From Guadua angustifolia (lineage: Eukaryota > Streptophyta > Magnoliopsida > Poales > Poaceae): DNA of 64,000 nucleotides. Shown in pieces: positions 1-9,930 of the stretch (positions within the stretch are counted from its first letter, which is position 1; every line of letters starts with the position of its first letter). The notes below the pieces were generated by a model, which saw nothing but the letters and a program-made list of their open reading frames with translations, did no database searches and was not told where the DNA came from. The position numbers and the translations under genes are program-made. The stretch lies in the NCBI GenBank assembly GCA_036346375.1, contig CM070501.1, forward strand, positions 58,898,940-58,962,939, read 5' to 3'.

Positions 1-1155
1 GTGTATATTTTGCGATTTAACACAATGTCTATGCTCCTACGATGCGGTACAATGTCGATGAAAACCACCTTGCAAAGGACCTCAAACTGTTTCAATGGAG
101 GGGCACAACTGCTTGGTGGTCGCACGGCCTACTATTATACTCGTGAAGAACGGAAGGTGCTTTGGTCTACATGTACACCAATATGGATGAGATGGAACAA
201 GATTTCACGTAAGTGTTGTTCGTGTAATTATCTCTTTGTTCATGCCGCTATAGATCTAATTCATTTACGCTCTCGCATGTGAGTTCGATAAGCAAAATCG
301 ACTTCTAAGCAAAGAACCTCACGAGTAAGCAACTCAAATACGATGCGACGGGATGGAATAAATGGAGGGCCAAATTTCATCACTTGGTTCAGAGATCATG
401 TACAATCTTCTCGTGATATGTTATTCTATTATGTTACGCTTCAATAGTATATATCCTTATAATGTCATGTCCTCATAATGCGGGCGTGAAAGACGCAAAC
501 GCCCATCAGACTTGCGCTACCTATCTTACTAAGGGTGGCTATTAAAAGCTATGGTCGTTCATGATGTCAATGGGTTCCGCCTGCTCACCAATGTGAAGGT
601 GTCTTTCTTGCATCCACAACTAATAATGGAGTTGTGACTAGGGCAATCGATGAACAAGGGCAGAAACTAATTATTATGGAATCATTCAAAACATCCTCAA
701 GTTTAGTTTTGCAGGGACAAGAAACTGAAAGTAGTCTTCTTTGATTGTGAATGGTTCGATAACAATAAAGGGACTCGACAAAACCAAGATGGCATGGTGG
801 AAGTGAAACACAACGATAGGCTTAAGGGCTACGACAATTTTATCCTTGCACACCAAGTTGAGTAGGTCTATTATATGCCATATCCGTGCACAAAGTTTGG
901 CCGCTTGGTGGGTAGTATACAGCTTAATCCCGTGAACGGTTATATACTCTGGTGATCTTTGGTTATCGTGATAGTCAGCTGGAGGCCGAGGAGGTTGATG
1001 AGGTTTACCAAGATGAAGAATTGCCAAGCTCTTTTGTTATCGAGCCTGGTTTAGGACTCGATTCCTTAGTTGGAGACCGTGACGATGTAATTGTTCCCGA
1101 GAAACTAAAAACGACAGCCAGTGAAGAAAAAATTTACGTGGCAGTCTTTATGTAA
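1..1155 (+). pseudogene. CACTA (En/Spm) TNP2-type transposase, C-terminal part, broken
   Basis: Fragments of the C-terminal half of a CACTA TNP2-like transposase can be read in shifting frames. Around 60-215 the text resembles the region before DUF4216, including EERKVLW. Around 560-680 a piece with NGFR and then NNGVVTRAIDEQG fits the start of DUF4216. At about 712-960 a clear DUF4216 run includes KLKVVFFDCEWFD, GYDNFILAHQVEQVYYMPYPC and a following VNPV. 1000-1110 gives VYQDEELPSSFVIEP, typical of the C-terminal tail. Several stops and frameshifts make it non-functional. The 5' part, including the catalytic region, lies outside the window. It is read on + together with the next ORF, as in complete CACTA elements. 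Family assignment is by motif recognition. Confidence 0.72.
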
Positions 1156-1599
1156 AAGGAGACTACTTGATCGTGATGCTGATGAATTTTGACAAGTAAA
1201 CATTAATTTATAGTTCTTATTTTGTTCAGCTATTATTTTGTCCATTTATTATTATGTTCATGTATTAATACCTTGTACTTGTTTCTTCAACAGATGTCGC
1301 GCAAGGTCAAGCAAACGGCGAAGGGCTTCTCAAGGTTATGAGCAAGATTCTACCTCGGCGCCGCAATGAGGAGTCTCTTTTTCGTGGTAGTAGTTCAGAA
1401 GCCAAAGACGCCAGACTTGTTGAGACACGCATGGCCGAATTGCGAGGACGACCGATCGCACTTCAAAGAACCGAGGTACCTAGCATTTCATATCTACTAA
1501 CCTCTTATATGTACCTAGCATTTCATATGTACTTATCTCTTATATAATTTCGCAGATGACACAAATGTCGGAGGAAGAAGTGGCTTGCAGATGCAGAGC

Positions 1600-1765
1600 G
1601 ATGGCGAGGACAAGGAGCACTGTGGATGAGGAGGACCAGGAGGATGAGGAGGACCGGGGAGGATGAGGAGGCCCGTGGACGAGGAGCACCTGTGGATGAG
1701 GAGCACCGGGAGGATGAGGAGGACCAGGAGGATTGGTGAAGGTTCTAGCGACAGGAGGCGGACTA
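1600..1765 (+). repeat. GAGGA-rich low-complexity coding repeat
   Basis: This is an imperfect short-period repeat of GAGGA/CCAGGA/GGATGA units. In one + frame it encodes alternating Asp/Glu with Gln, Arg and Gly. It lies inside the second CACTA ORF and explains the Pro/Ser-rich open frame on the other strand. Confidence 0.7.
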
Positions 1766-2130
1766 GGAGGAGCCATATGTCACCCCCTCCTCCAAGTGCT
1801 CAAGCCGAGGAGGACAAGATTGTGATCACTGGGGTTGGCGATAGGTGAGAACATTTATTTATGTTTGTTTTATGTTGTTTACTTTAGAACTAGATCTATA
1901 GAGTTTGTGTTTCTTGCAAGCTCATGGGATGACACGGTTTTTGACGGCAGAGGACACCATAGGCGAGTTAACGCCAGATGGGTAACCTATGTCGTTTTCA
2001 CTACCCGGATTAGTCATTAACAAAGGCCGGTGAGAGCATTCTCCACAAGTTGGAAGCATTACAAGCTATCTCCTGATGTGAACCATGTAAATGCTCAGGG
2101 AGCAGTCTGGAATGACTTCTGGGTAAGCCT

Positions 2131-3840
2131 GTGTTTTCTGTAGTGGTAGACTAGATATTCTGAAAATTTTTAAATTGATGCTTGCTATGTATAATGTATT
2201 TGCCTTAGAAAATTTTTAAAATTTTTAAATTGAGATCAGCCCTTTCTGGCAATCGTGACACTGGAATGGCCCACCATGTGGTGTCCTTGTCACTGGTTTG
2301 TTGTTAGGGTAAAGGTTGTTTTAAGGATTTTAAATTTTGATTCAGTTTATAAGATTTGCCTCAAGTTAGAGAGTACACAATAAAAAGATGTGAGTTGATT
2401 GAATATTCTTAAGTAGACAATAATCTTTGGTGTGATGTCAAGGAACTAGGAGAATCTTATTTTTACAGTAGATGATTAGAATAGCTGCAGATTTCTCAGA
2501 ATTTGATCTACTTTTTGTTCTTAGTGTTTTGGCATTCTACATGTTTACTGCATCAAAATAGATCTTGTTAGTGGTTACAGTCAAACAATTTGGCAATTCT
2601 TTTCACACTCTCTCTCTCTCTCTTTTTCTTCTCCCTCTTCCTAAGCCCAGTGACCCTGTATCCATCGCTTCTTCAGAAAGCTGCATCGTGGATAAGGCAT
2701 GGATAGCATTGCAAGCGCTTCTGCTCTGCTCCTCTACTCAAAACACTTGGCCGTGCTCACCCTGTCACTTGGTCCCGTACAAACTGCTCTGAGATTCTGC
2801 AGTATCATTTGGGAATAAATAAAGAGCTGAATTATCTTCTTTTTTTCTTCCGCAAACTCAAAGGAACACTATCAGTCTATCAGAAGGCATCACTTTCATC
2901 CCATCTTACTTCTTGTCCAAAACAGCACATACAAGGGGTAGATAATTAATTGCTGGGTAAGAGCTGCTTATTATTGAGTTTCTTTAGAAATTAACATTAT
3001 TCAATATAAAATCATTTTATTTACTATTTAAGTCGTTATTTCAAATATCCAGTACAATATTAAGATTCATGTCAGCCCCGCTAGATACACCTTACAAATG
3101 TCCAGTACAATATTCTGCCTACATCCACAGACTTCTCTACCAACCTTTCCTGTACCAAAGCATCATCCTCTACCGAACAACCAATGACAAGCTGTTACGT
3201 TACTTCAAGATTTAGAGATTGGCTATTAAGTAAGCGACATCTAGCAATGGCAGACTTGAACTAAAGCAATGATTGATGAGTTATATTCACATAAATTAGT
3301 ATCCTGACCGAGTCATTACAACAGATGGGGGAAAAAAAGGAATAGACCTTTCTTCATTCACAACTGTTTACTCTTTGCATAACCGCTACTGTTATGATAC
3401 CCTTTGCATAACCGCTACTGTTATGATACCCTTTGCATGCACTTTCTCCACATGAACATTGGAGATTGGCAGCAGCATTCACCTCCCTCTCAAATTGCTC
3501 CATATTTATATGTACTGATTGTAGGATCACTAGCTGGTCTCACATTAACAGGAAGAGGAAAATCAGAAATTCTTTGATTAATCAAGAAAAAGGAAAAATC
3601 CTACAAACTACTGTATTCATAATCTAAGTTAATAGAATATTGGTACTAGTGAAATTTCACATTTACGTTACCATTCTTTCTTCTCTTTCTTCTTTACAAT
3701 TTACAATTTACGCTTCTGATTTACATAAATTTACGCTTTACGCTACCATATTTACTGATTGGATGATTTTGAGTCATGAAATTGTTGAGTTCTATAATTT
3801 TGTAATAACAATTTTAAATTTAACATTGCGTAAACGCTAC
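2131..3840. other. non-coding interior of the CACTA remnant
   Basis: No convincing gene is seen. The stretch is AT-rich. It contains a CT microsatellite at about 2605-2625, a repeated AAATTTTTAAA-type block at 2160-2235, and a 29-bp tandem duplication (3373-3401 and 3402-3430, with a partial third unit at 3431). It could be a large intron of the second CACTA ORF or an insertion in it. Confidence 0.5.
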
Positions 3841-4930
3841 TGCTTATGGTGATCCTCGCGAATTGGGCCACGCGACTATTGTGTTCCATGCCAATGCAAC
3901 GAAGGTAGTCAGGATGCATTCTCCAATGCCCGGATTCAAGCAACAAATATGTACTTGAAGGGCATAGAGGCGTCGAACGGTCAAGTTTCGATCACCGAAA
4001 CTTACTTGACCAAGAAAAAAAGATATAGCGTGTAACGATATTAGGGTTCATGGTCATTAGGTTGTGATGTTAATATTGTTTTGATGTATTAACACATGTG
4101 TGCAGGTCATGCTTCCGTGGATGGAAGACCGCCCAAATGCTTACGGGCTCTTTGTCGTGATGGGCTTCTCTGAATGGATCGCGAAGTCAAGGAAGCACTG
4201 AGCTCAGAGAGGTGAAGGAGGCCATACGTATGGTGGTGATGGACACATCCAGATGGCTAAACGCATGGTAAGACAGTCGTACCAAATATTTGCAAGAACA
4301 TATTCACAAGTATATGTATGCCACTAACCCCTAGCTACTGGAGGCTCAAACGGTGTTCAAACCGAGTGACATCAAGTTTATGTGCGAGGTCATAAGGGAC
4401 GAGACCCATCACACCCCGAGCGATTGTGCACTCAGTGGCCTCAGATCGTGGTGAGTTATCCACAATTTTCATTGAGTTCTCATCAACTTTCGAGCTCTAA
4501 GTTGTATGGCTCGCTTCACTGCAGGAGAGCTATGGGCGTGAAATGGTCAAAGGCGTCATGGTGAAGGCTACGATTGGCGGAAGGAACCTATTGATGGCGT
4601 GGCGTGCATGCTACCGGAGGCGGAAAGAGCCATGGACGGTAAAATGTCATAGTTTCTCAAACTTTGTTAATGCGAGCAATAAATTGAAGTTCTAAAGCCT
4701 TTGTGTTCTCAGATTTTGAAGGTACTCCATATTCACCGGAGTGATTGACTCGAGGAGGTGCGAGCTCGAGGGGGTCTTCGCAGAGCTCGGGGTTAGTAGC
4801 CGCCCCCTCGGAGCAGGAGGTAGAGGTTGCTAGGCTGCGGAGGAGCTAAGGTGCGGGATGAACATCAAAGGTCGCAGGAGGCATACTATGCTCAAGACAT
4901 GGCATGCCAGAAAGCGGCTATTCAAGTAAC

Positions 4931-6390
4931 TGAGCCTCAACAGCTAGCATTCCGAGCATGCAACAATATATGAAATGACACATTGCATTTACAGCAATGT
5001 TCCAGCAGCAGGCTGCACCATTGTCTTTCCACCATGGCAGCCGCCACCACCACCACAATGGGGATGAATCCTCCGCACCTTCTCCTGCAGCTCTAGGTTA
5101 GCTAAACTTGGTCTTTCCATTATTTCTACACTGTTATTTACTAAAACTTATAATAGAAGGGTTATGTCACCACTTCACCAGATTTTGGGAATTCTGAGTT
5201 CAATTTCAGAGTCAGAACCATAATGAATTGGGTACATCTGTTTCTGGTTATTACTTAATAAACATTTTTACAGCCACGTCTAAGTTAAAAACATATAGAA
5301 AAAGGCCATGGGCTATTTTACCATTTAGGGTCTTCCAAAAATTATTGATTTCTAAACTCGGATGTAACTAGCTAGTTCCTAGACGTCTAGGCCATGGGTA
5401 ACATAAAAAAGACCAGAACTAAAATTTCCAGGCTACCTAAAATTCGAAATTCTAATATACAGACTTGATAATGACCGTTACAATTAGATAGCAGAACATT
5501 GTGACCAACATTACAAATGTGCTAGTGGTCTAGAAATGTAGTACTCCCTAGCAATTTCTGTTTCATGTTAAGAAAAAATTAGTAGCCATATGGAACTCAT
5601 TTTCGGGTTCCTAGTTCAACTACTGTAGCTACATTGCAGATGTAGATATTTTATAATCCAATTTTGGTTGACGATTGAGTTCTCTTCCAATTATTCACTT
5701 GTTTTTTTTTGTAAAAGTCTTAAAAACCTGTAGGTTCCCAATTTTAAAAGAATTCCTAGCAAGATGAATTTACCCTACCAATATATGCAAGCTAATAAAT
5801 ACATAAGCTTATGTGGACATAGATGTAAAATGTATGTTATATGGACAACAAAGATAACATGAATAGAGTGCATACACTTATTGTAGCTGCTCTAAAAAAA
5901 GACACAGAACACAAAAAAGATTGACTTATGGTAGTGTTTGCATGCTTTAGCCTAGCTGATTAATTGATGGCTGGTGGGTGTACCTTATGTCATTGTAATG
6001 CCAAATAATTAGCTTTTTAGTTCTGATCATCTCCAATAATGCAAAACAACTATGAAATATTTCTTAGATATTGGTCACCATACGGTAATGGTTCACCCCG
6101 ACAATTTCCTAGAAACCCACCTGATGCAAACTAGATGAGTAATGCTTGATTTTTGTTGTGGCTGGTGATATTCCTTTCCTTTGTTGGCTTGCAGCCACAC
6201 CTATCCCTTCTTGAAGTTAAGTCCGAAAACTTTGTGTATGTGTAATGCAGAATAGCAGCCTCCTCCAACTTGATTTCACTAGACGAAAAGAAAACAGATG
6301 ATTAAACCATCCAGTAGAAACAGACTAAAATTTATTCACAGGAAACTTTTTATTTTTTAAAAAAAACTCCATTTATTCAAATATCTGTCA
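4931..6390. other. AT-rich stretch, no gene recognised
   Basis: No supported ORF, RNA or terminal repeat is seen. The sequence is AT-rich and probably decayed interior of the same CACTA element, because element-like ends appear only further right. Confidence 0.4.
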
Positions 6391-6392
6391 TC

Positions 6393-7084
6393 TTACTTTG
6401 GGGTTTTCATGTAATTATGCCATCTATGAGCACCATTCGGACGCAGATGCTCCTGAACCCTTGCCGCTGATTTCCCATTACCGTAAGTGAGGTAGTAGTT
6501 TGGATTACCACGTGTTGCTTCTTTGTATAGGCCAAAATATGTATCCTTTGGAAGATGGTCATAATTTTTCTTAAACATGGAAACCTGCAGGTACACAAAC
6601 TTGGTAAGAATTTATGAAGTATTTGATGGATCATCCATCAGCTATCAAATCTACATAAGAAAACTTTGGTAGAAACCAAACAACAGCAGCTTGAACCAAA
6701 CAACAGCAGCTTGAAGCCCATGTCTTGGTTCCAGGCCCTAAATCTAAACTAATCTAAGATACCAACAATTGCATCTAGCATACAGCCATACACTTCTACA
6801 CAACACAGAGCAAATCAGCCTATTCAAATAACGCATATATGCTTAGTAGACATGATTATTTTTAGACAAAACTGAATTGATGCAACAAAGCAATGCATTT
6901 AACAAAGAGGCAACCAACAGAGTATGCATACTTGTAAAATGTGAGCTCGAACTTCTCGATCAAAATGCCTGCCTCTCTTTTTGCCCTTTCTACATTTTGT
7001 TTGTCCATCTGTGCCTTCTGGATCATGTGGAACAACTGGCATATCCTTGGTAGGTGAAACAGGCCTCTCGCCTTCAACTGACAA
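6393..7084 (-). CDS. unidentified two-exon ORF inside the CACTA element
   Basis: On the minus strand two open blocks can be joined at canonical splice sites. The first exon (about 7084-6932) carries a basic KCRKGKKRGRHFDREVRAHIL segment and ends at a GTATGC donor. The intron is 6931-6585 and ends TGCAG. The second exon (6584-6393) starts VSMFKKNYDHLPKDTY, includes YGNGKSAARVQEHLRPNG and ends in a stop. I do not recognise the family. The joined protein would be basic, about 110 residues or more, with the 5' end undefined. It lies antisense to the transposase remnants, so it could be a TnpA-like ORF of the element, a captured host exon pair, or chance. Two compatible open exons with clean borders make chance less likely. 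Confidence 0.35.
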
Positions 7085-7365
7085 GTTTATTTAAATCTGA
7101 GTCTATATTTGATTTGTACAAATTTAAAGTAAAGATGCTTACTGAGACTTAGCTAAATTTGGTCTCTTGTATCGTAGGGATCGGGACAAATCGCACCAGG
7201 TTTACCAAACTCCGCCGCCCACCCGGCTGACACAGAGCAAAGCACACGGAGAGCATGTTCAAAACCTATTTGGCTCATGAATGGCGCCACAACTCAAATG
7301 ACCAATCTTGAGATGTTTGGTAATAATCTGTAATCTTGTGATCGACAACTCAACTAACTATTATA

Positions 7366-7600
7366 TGTGGATGAATGATCGACAACTCAACTAATCTTGT
7401 GATGCGACAACTCAACTAATCTTGAGATGAATGATATATGTGGATGAATGAATGGATGTATGTGGATATTTGAATGATATGTGGATGAATGAGCGATATA
7501 TGTGGATGAATGATATATATGGATATTTGAATGATATGTGGATGAATGAGTGATATATGTGGATGAATGATTGAATTGAATGAATGATATTTGTCTAAAT
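7366..7600. repeat. degenerate minisatellite of GTGGATGAATGA units
   Basis: Repeated GTGGATGAATGA-like units alternate with ATATGTGGATATTTGAATGAT variants. At the left edge is a separate repeated block, CGACAACTCAACTAATCTTG. No coding potential is seen. It adjoins the CACTA subterminal array. Confidence 0.75.
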
Positions 7601-7619
7601 TTGTATGAAAAATGGGTTT

Positions 7620-8106
7620 ACTGGGCTATTTTTTTGTCAGGTCCAGGTTAATTTTCGTGGGCCAGGAAAAACCGACGAAAATTAACACAAATTATTTTCG
7701 TGGGCCAAGAAACCAACGAAACTTAACCCAAATTATTTTCGTGGGCCAAGAAACCGACAAAAATTAACCAAATTAACTTTCGTGGGCGTAAAGTAACCCG
7801 ACAAAAGTTAACGTTATTAACTTTCGTTGGTGCAGAAGAAAACCGACGAAAGTTAGTTATTTTTCGTCGGCCGCCGTTTCTGAAGCGAAAATTCGCTTTC
7901 AAGACTAACTCTCGCTTCGGCGTCCTGGCGGCGAAAAATAACTAACTTTCATTTCAGAGTCGAAAATTAAACTAACTTTCGACTCCTTATCTCGACGGCC
8001 GGGGCAAGCGAAAATAAAGGCTATTGTAAGCGAAAATAGTTATTTTCGTAAGACAGATCTTATTTTCGTGGGTTCAACCACGAAAATTTTCAGGATTCTG
8101 TAGAGC
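7620..8106 (+). repeat. CACTA subterminal repeat array (right end of the first CACTA element)
   Basis: The motif TTTTCGTGGG / CGACGAAAATTA recurs many times in both orientations (for example 7653-7672, 7695-7703, 7736-7745 and 7770-7860, then as CGAAAATT variants to 8090). Dense short subterminal repeats in both orientations are a hallmark of CACTA ends, where transposase binds. The expected terminal TAGTG is not intact: the array runs into CTGTAGAG near 8101-8105, so the terminus looks mutated or was lost when the next element arrived. Confidence 0.6.
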
Positions 8107-8156
8107 TCTAGCTACGATTGAAACTAGCGCTCCGCCGTTCGATTACTGTTTATCCT

Positions 8157-8361
8157 ATCGGACGTCTCTTGCAATATTTTTTTCGTCCGCATGTAACATT
8201 TTTTCCCTCCACGTGCAACATTTTTTTTGAACGCTTGCAACATCCGTTTACTGTAGCGATTTTTACTGTTTGTCGAAGAAAAATGTTGCACGCGTTGGCA
8301 AGAAATGTTGCACATGTAGGAAAAAAATGTTGCAATACATCCGAAAATTTCGGACGTCCGA
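8157..8361. mobile_element. foldback / MITE-like element with long inverted repeats
   Basis: The left arm starts TCGGACGTCTCTTGCAATAT and runs through TGTAACATTTTTT and GTGCAACATTTTTT. The right arm is its inverted counterpart, with AAAATGTTGCACGC, GAAATGTTGCACATG and AAAAAATGTTGCAATACA, ending TTCGGACGTCCGA. The arms pair over most of about 70-80 bp around a short centre near 8245-8275. Open frames on both strands here only reflect the inverted repeat. Confidence 0.6.
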
Positions 8362-8369
8362 GCACAAGT

Positions 8370-8788
8370 CATTAGGTTTAATTATGCCGGTTGGCAATGG
8401 GACTAATTATTAGATATAAAGTCGTCAAAACCATTTAGATTGTGCGTGATAAATTTGTAACTTAGTTAACTTAGTTATATTAGATGGACGTTAAATGATA
8501 AAAAACTTTCTTGCAGTTTATAATTAGTATAGGTAATATATCTTATTACAAATTTGATATTTTATAAATCTAGCTTTTAATTAGCACACAAATTAAATAT
8601 ATAATCATCCTTTAATTTATTAAGTAATTTGCATATTTTAGATTTTTTCAGTTTTATGTTGGATTTTATATAAAAATCCATTTTCTATTTTCACTTATTA
8701 TTCCAAATTTTATTTTTATGATTTACTTTCGAATTTGTGTACAAATCAAATTGCTTTTTTGTGAATTGAACTTAATTTGGCTTTTACT
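8370..8788. repeat. AT-rich dispersed repeat, copy 1
   Basis: This block (starting TTTAATTATGCCGG, then TTAGATGGACGTTAAATGA, ATTAGTATAGGTAATATAT and GAATTTGTGTACAAATC) is nearly identical to 31540-31630 joined to 35798-36130. A diverged relative lies at 61872-62300. It has no ORF. The long LTR begins immediately after its GGCTTTTACT end. Confidence 0.8.
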
Positions 8789-9892
8789 TGTAACATCCGA
8801 AAATTCTAAAACAGTAAAAGTGTAATATTTAAAATATTGTGAATATTTCTGGAATTTCTGAATGTTGTTTGCTTTATTTGAATTTTCTTGGATTTTTGTG
8901 TTGCAAGAAAAATCAAACAAAAGGGCAATAAAGAATGAAAAAGAGGAAAAGGCAAAAATGTAAAAAGTAAAAATTTATAAAATTGCCATGAGTACCCTGG
9001 TCATGCAAGTAAACCATTTCAGCCAGCAATTGAAATTTTATGCATAAAGAATTGAAGAGATAAACTGAAAAGACAACTTTTAAATCAAAACAATGCATTG
9101 TCAGAATTTATAAAATATTTATAAATCTTATCTGGAGCTGAAAAATTATCATGAACACCTCAATGCAATATCTAACTTTCGTAAAAAATATTATAAATTA
9201 ATAATGTAATTTATTATTTTCTTAAATTTAAAACATAAACTCTAAAAATCTAGAAATTGCAATGTCAGAATTTTTATAAAATAATGAAATCATATTTTTA
9301 GTTGAAAATTTTACAGAAACATTCTGAGATCAAATCCATTTGAAAAACAAAATTTTAAAAATAATGGACTTAAATTTATCTCAAAGAAAAATCAAAATCC
9401 GAAACAAAATTTAGGAGCAGTCACTGTTTTAAGAATATTAATATTTTTTAGGTAACTTAGTTTAATGCCAAATTTTTACCAGACACCAAAATATATTCAA
9501 ATACCTTGGTCAAAAAGTTAGGATATTTTCTACTCTCATTTGACAGCAATAAAAATCAGAGACTAGAAGCAAAACGAGCCGAGTTCAATTCTTTTGGCGC
9601 CTCACCTCACTGACCGGTGGACCTAGGCCCCACTCGTCAGCTCCTCCTTCCCCCTGTTCTTGCGACCGAGCAGAACACTCCCGAATCAGCACACCTGATC
9701 GAGCTCAGTTCCATTGAATCTCTTCGAGTCGTCGCGTCACCAGTGTCTGCGTCGCCCTGCTCCAGCCACGACGCACCTCTCGCGAAGCTTCAGCCACCCA
9801 TGCCTTCTTCTGTGCAGCCGTGTCCTATCTCGCCGAGGCAACAATCAAGAACCAGCTGACCTGAGGCCGGCACATCCGCTCAGTCTCCCATC

Positions 9893-9899
9893 TATAAAT
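9893..9899 (+). promoter_or_regulatory. TATA box of LTR family A
   Basis: TATAAAT lies in the context CCATCTATAAATTGGGC, inside the LTR and about 1.1 kb from its start. Transcription would be expected to begin near 9923-9932, which coincides with the left edge of the tandem duplication. Confidence 0.55.
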
Positions 9900-9930
9900 T
9901 GGGCACTGTGATCACCAAAGCAATGCCCAG

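Larger units (their letters stand above)
1294..4930 (+). pseudogene. second CACTA ORF (Transposase_24 / Ptta-En-Spm type), exon remnants
   Basis: A spaced series of exon-like pieces follows the TNP2 remnant on the same strand. It starts with an ATG at 1294 (MSRKVKQTAKG), then a block to about 1480 ending at a GTACCT donor-like site, an acidic Glu/Asp-rich block from about 1556, and a Pro-rich block ending near 1845 at a GTGAGA donor. A block at 2031-2122 (RAFSTSWKHYKLSP, then AVWNDFW) resembles the Transposase_24 family (PF03004). Further blocks at 3850-3960, 4110-4270 (PWMEDRPNAYGLFVV, GGDGHIQMAKRM) and 4330-4560 fit its C-terminal part. Several in-frame stops are present. The second ORF of plant CACTA elements is thought to be an accessory DNA-binding or regulatory protein. 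Exon borders are my inference. Confidence 0.55.

Noticed and set aside
1540..1776. Pro/Ser-rich minus-strand ORF
   Set aside because: Reverse of the GAGGA acidic repeat in the CACTA ORF.
2565..2792. 75-codon ORF after a CT microsatellite
   Set aside because: No domain, no splice context and it lies within decayed CACTA sequence.
8118..8375. Overlapping ORFs on both strands
   Set aside because: They mirror each other because the sequence is a foldback inverted repeat.
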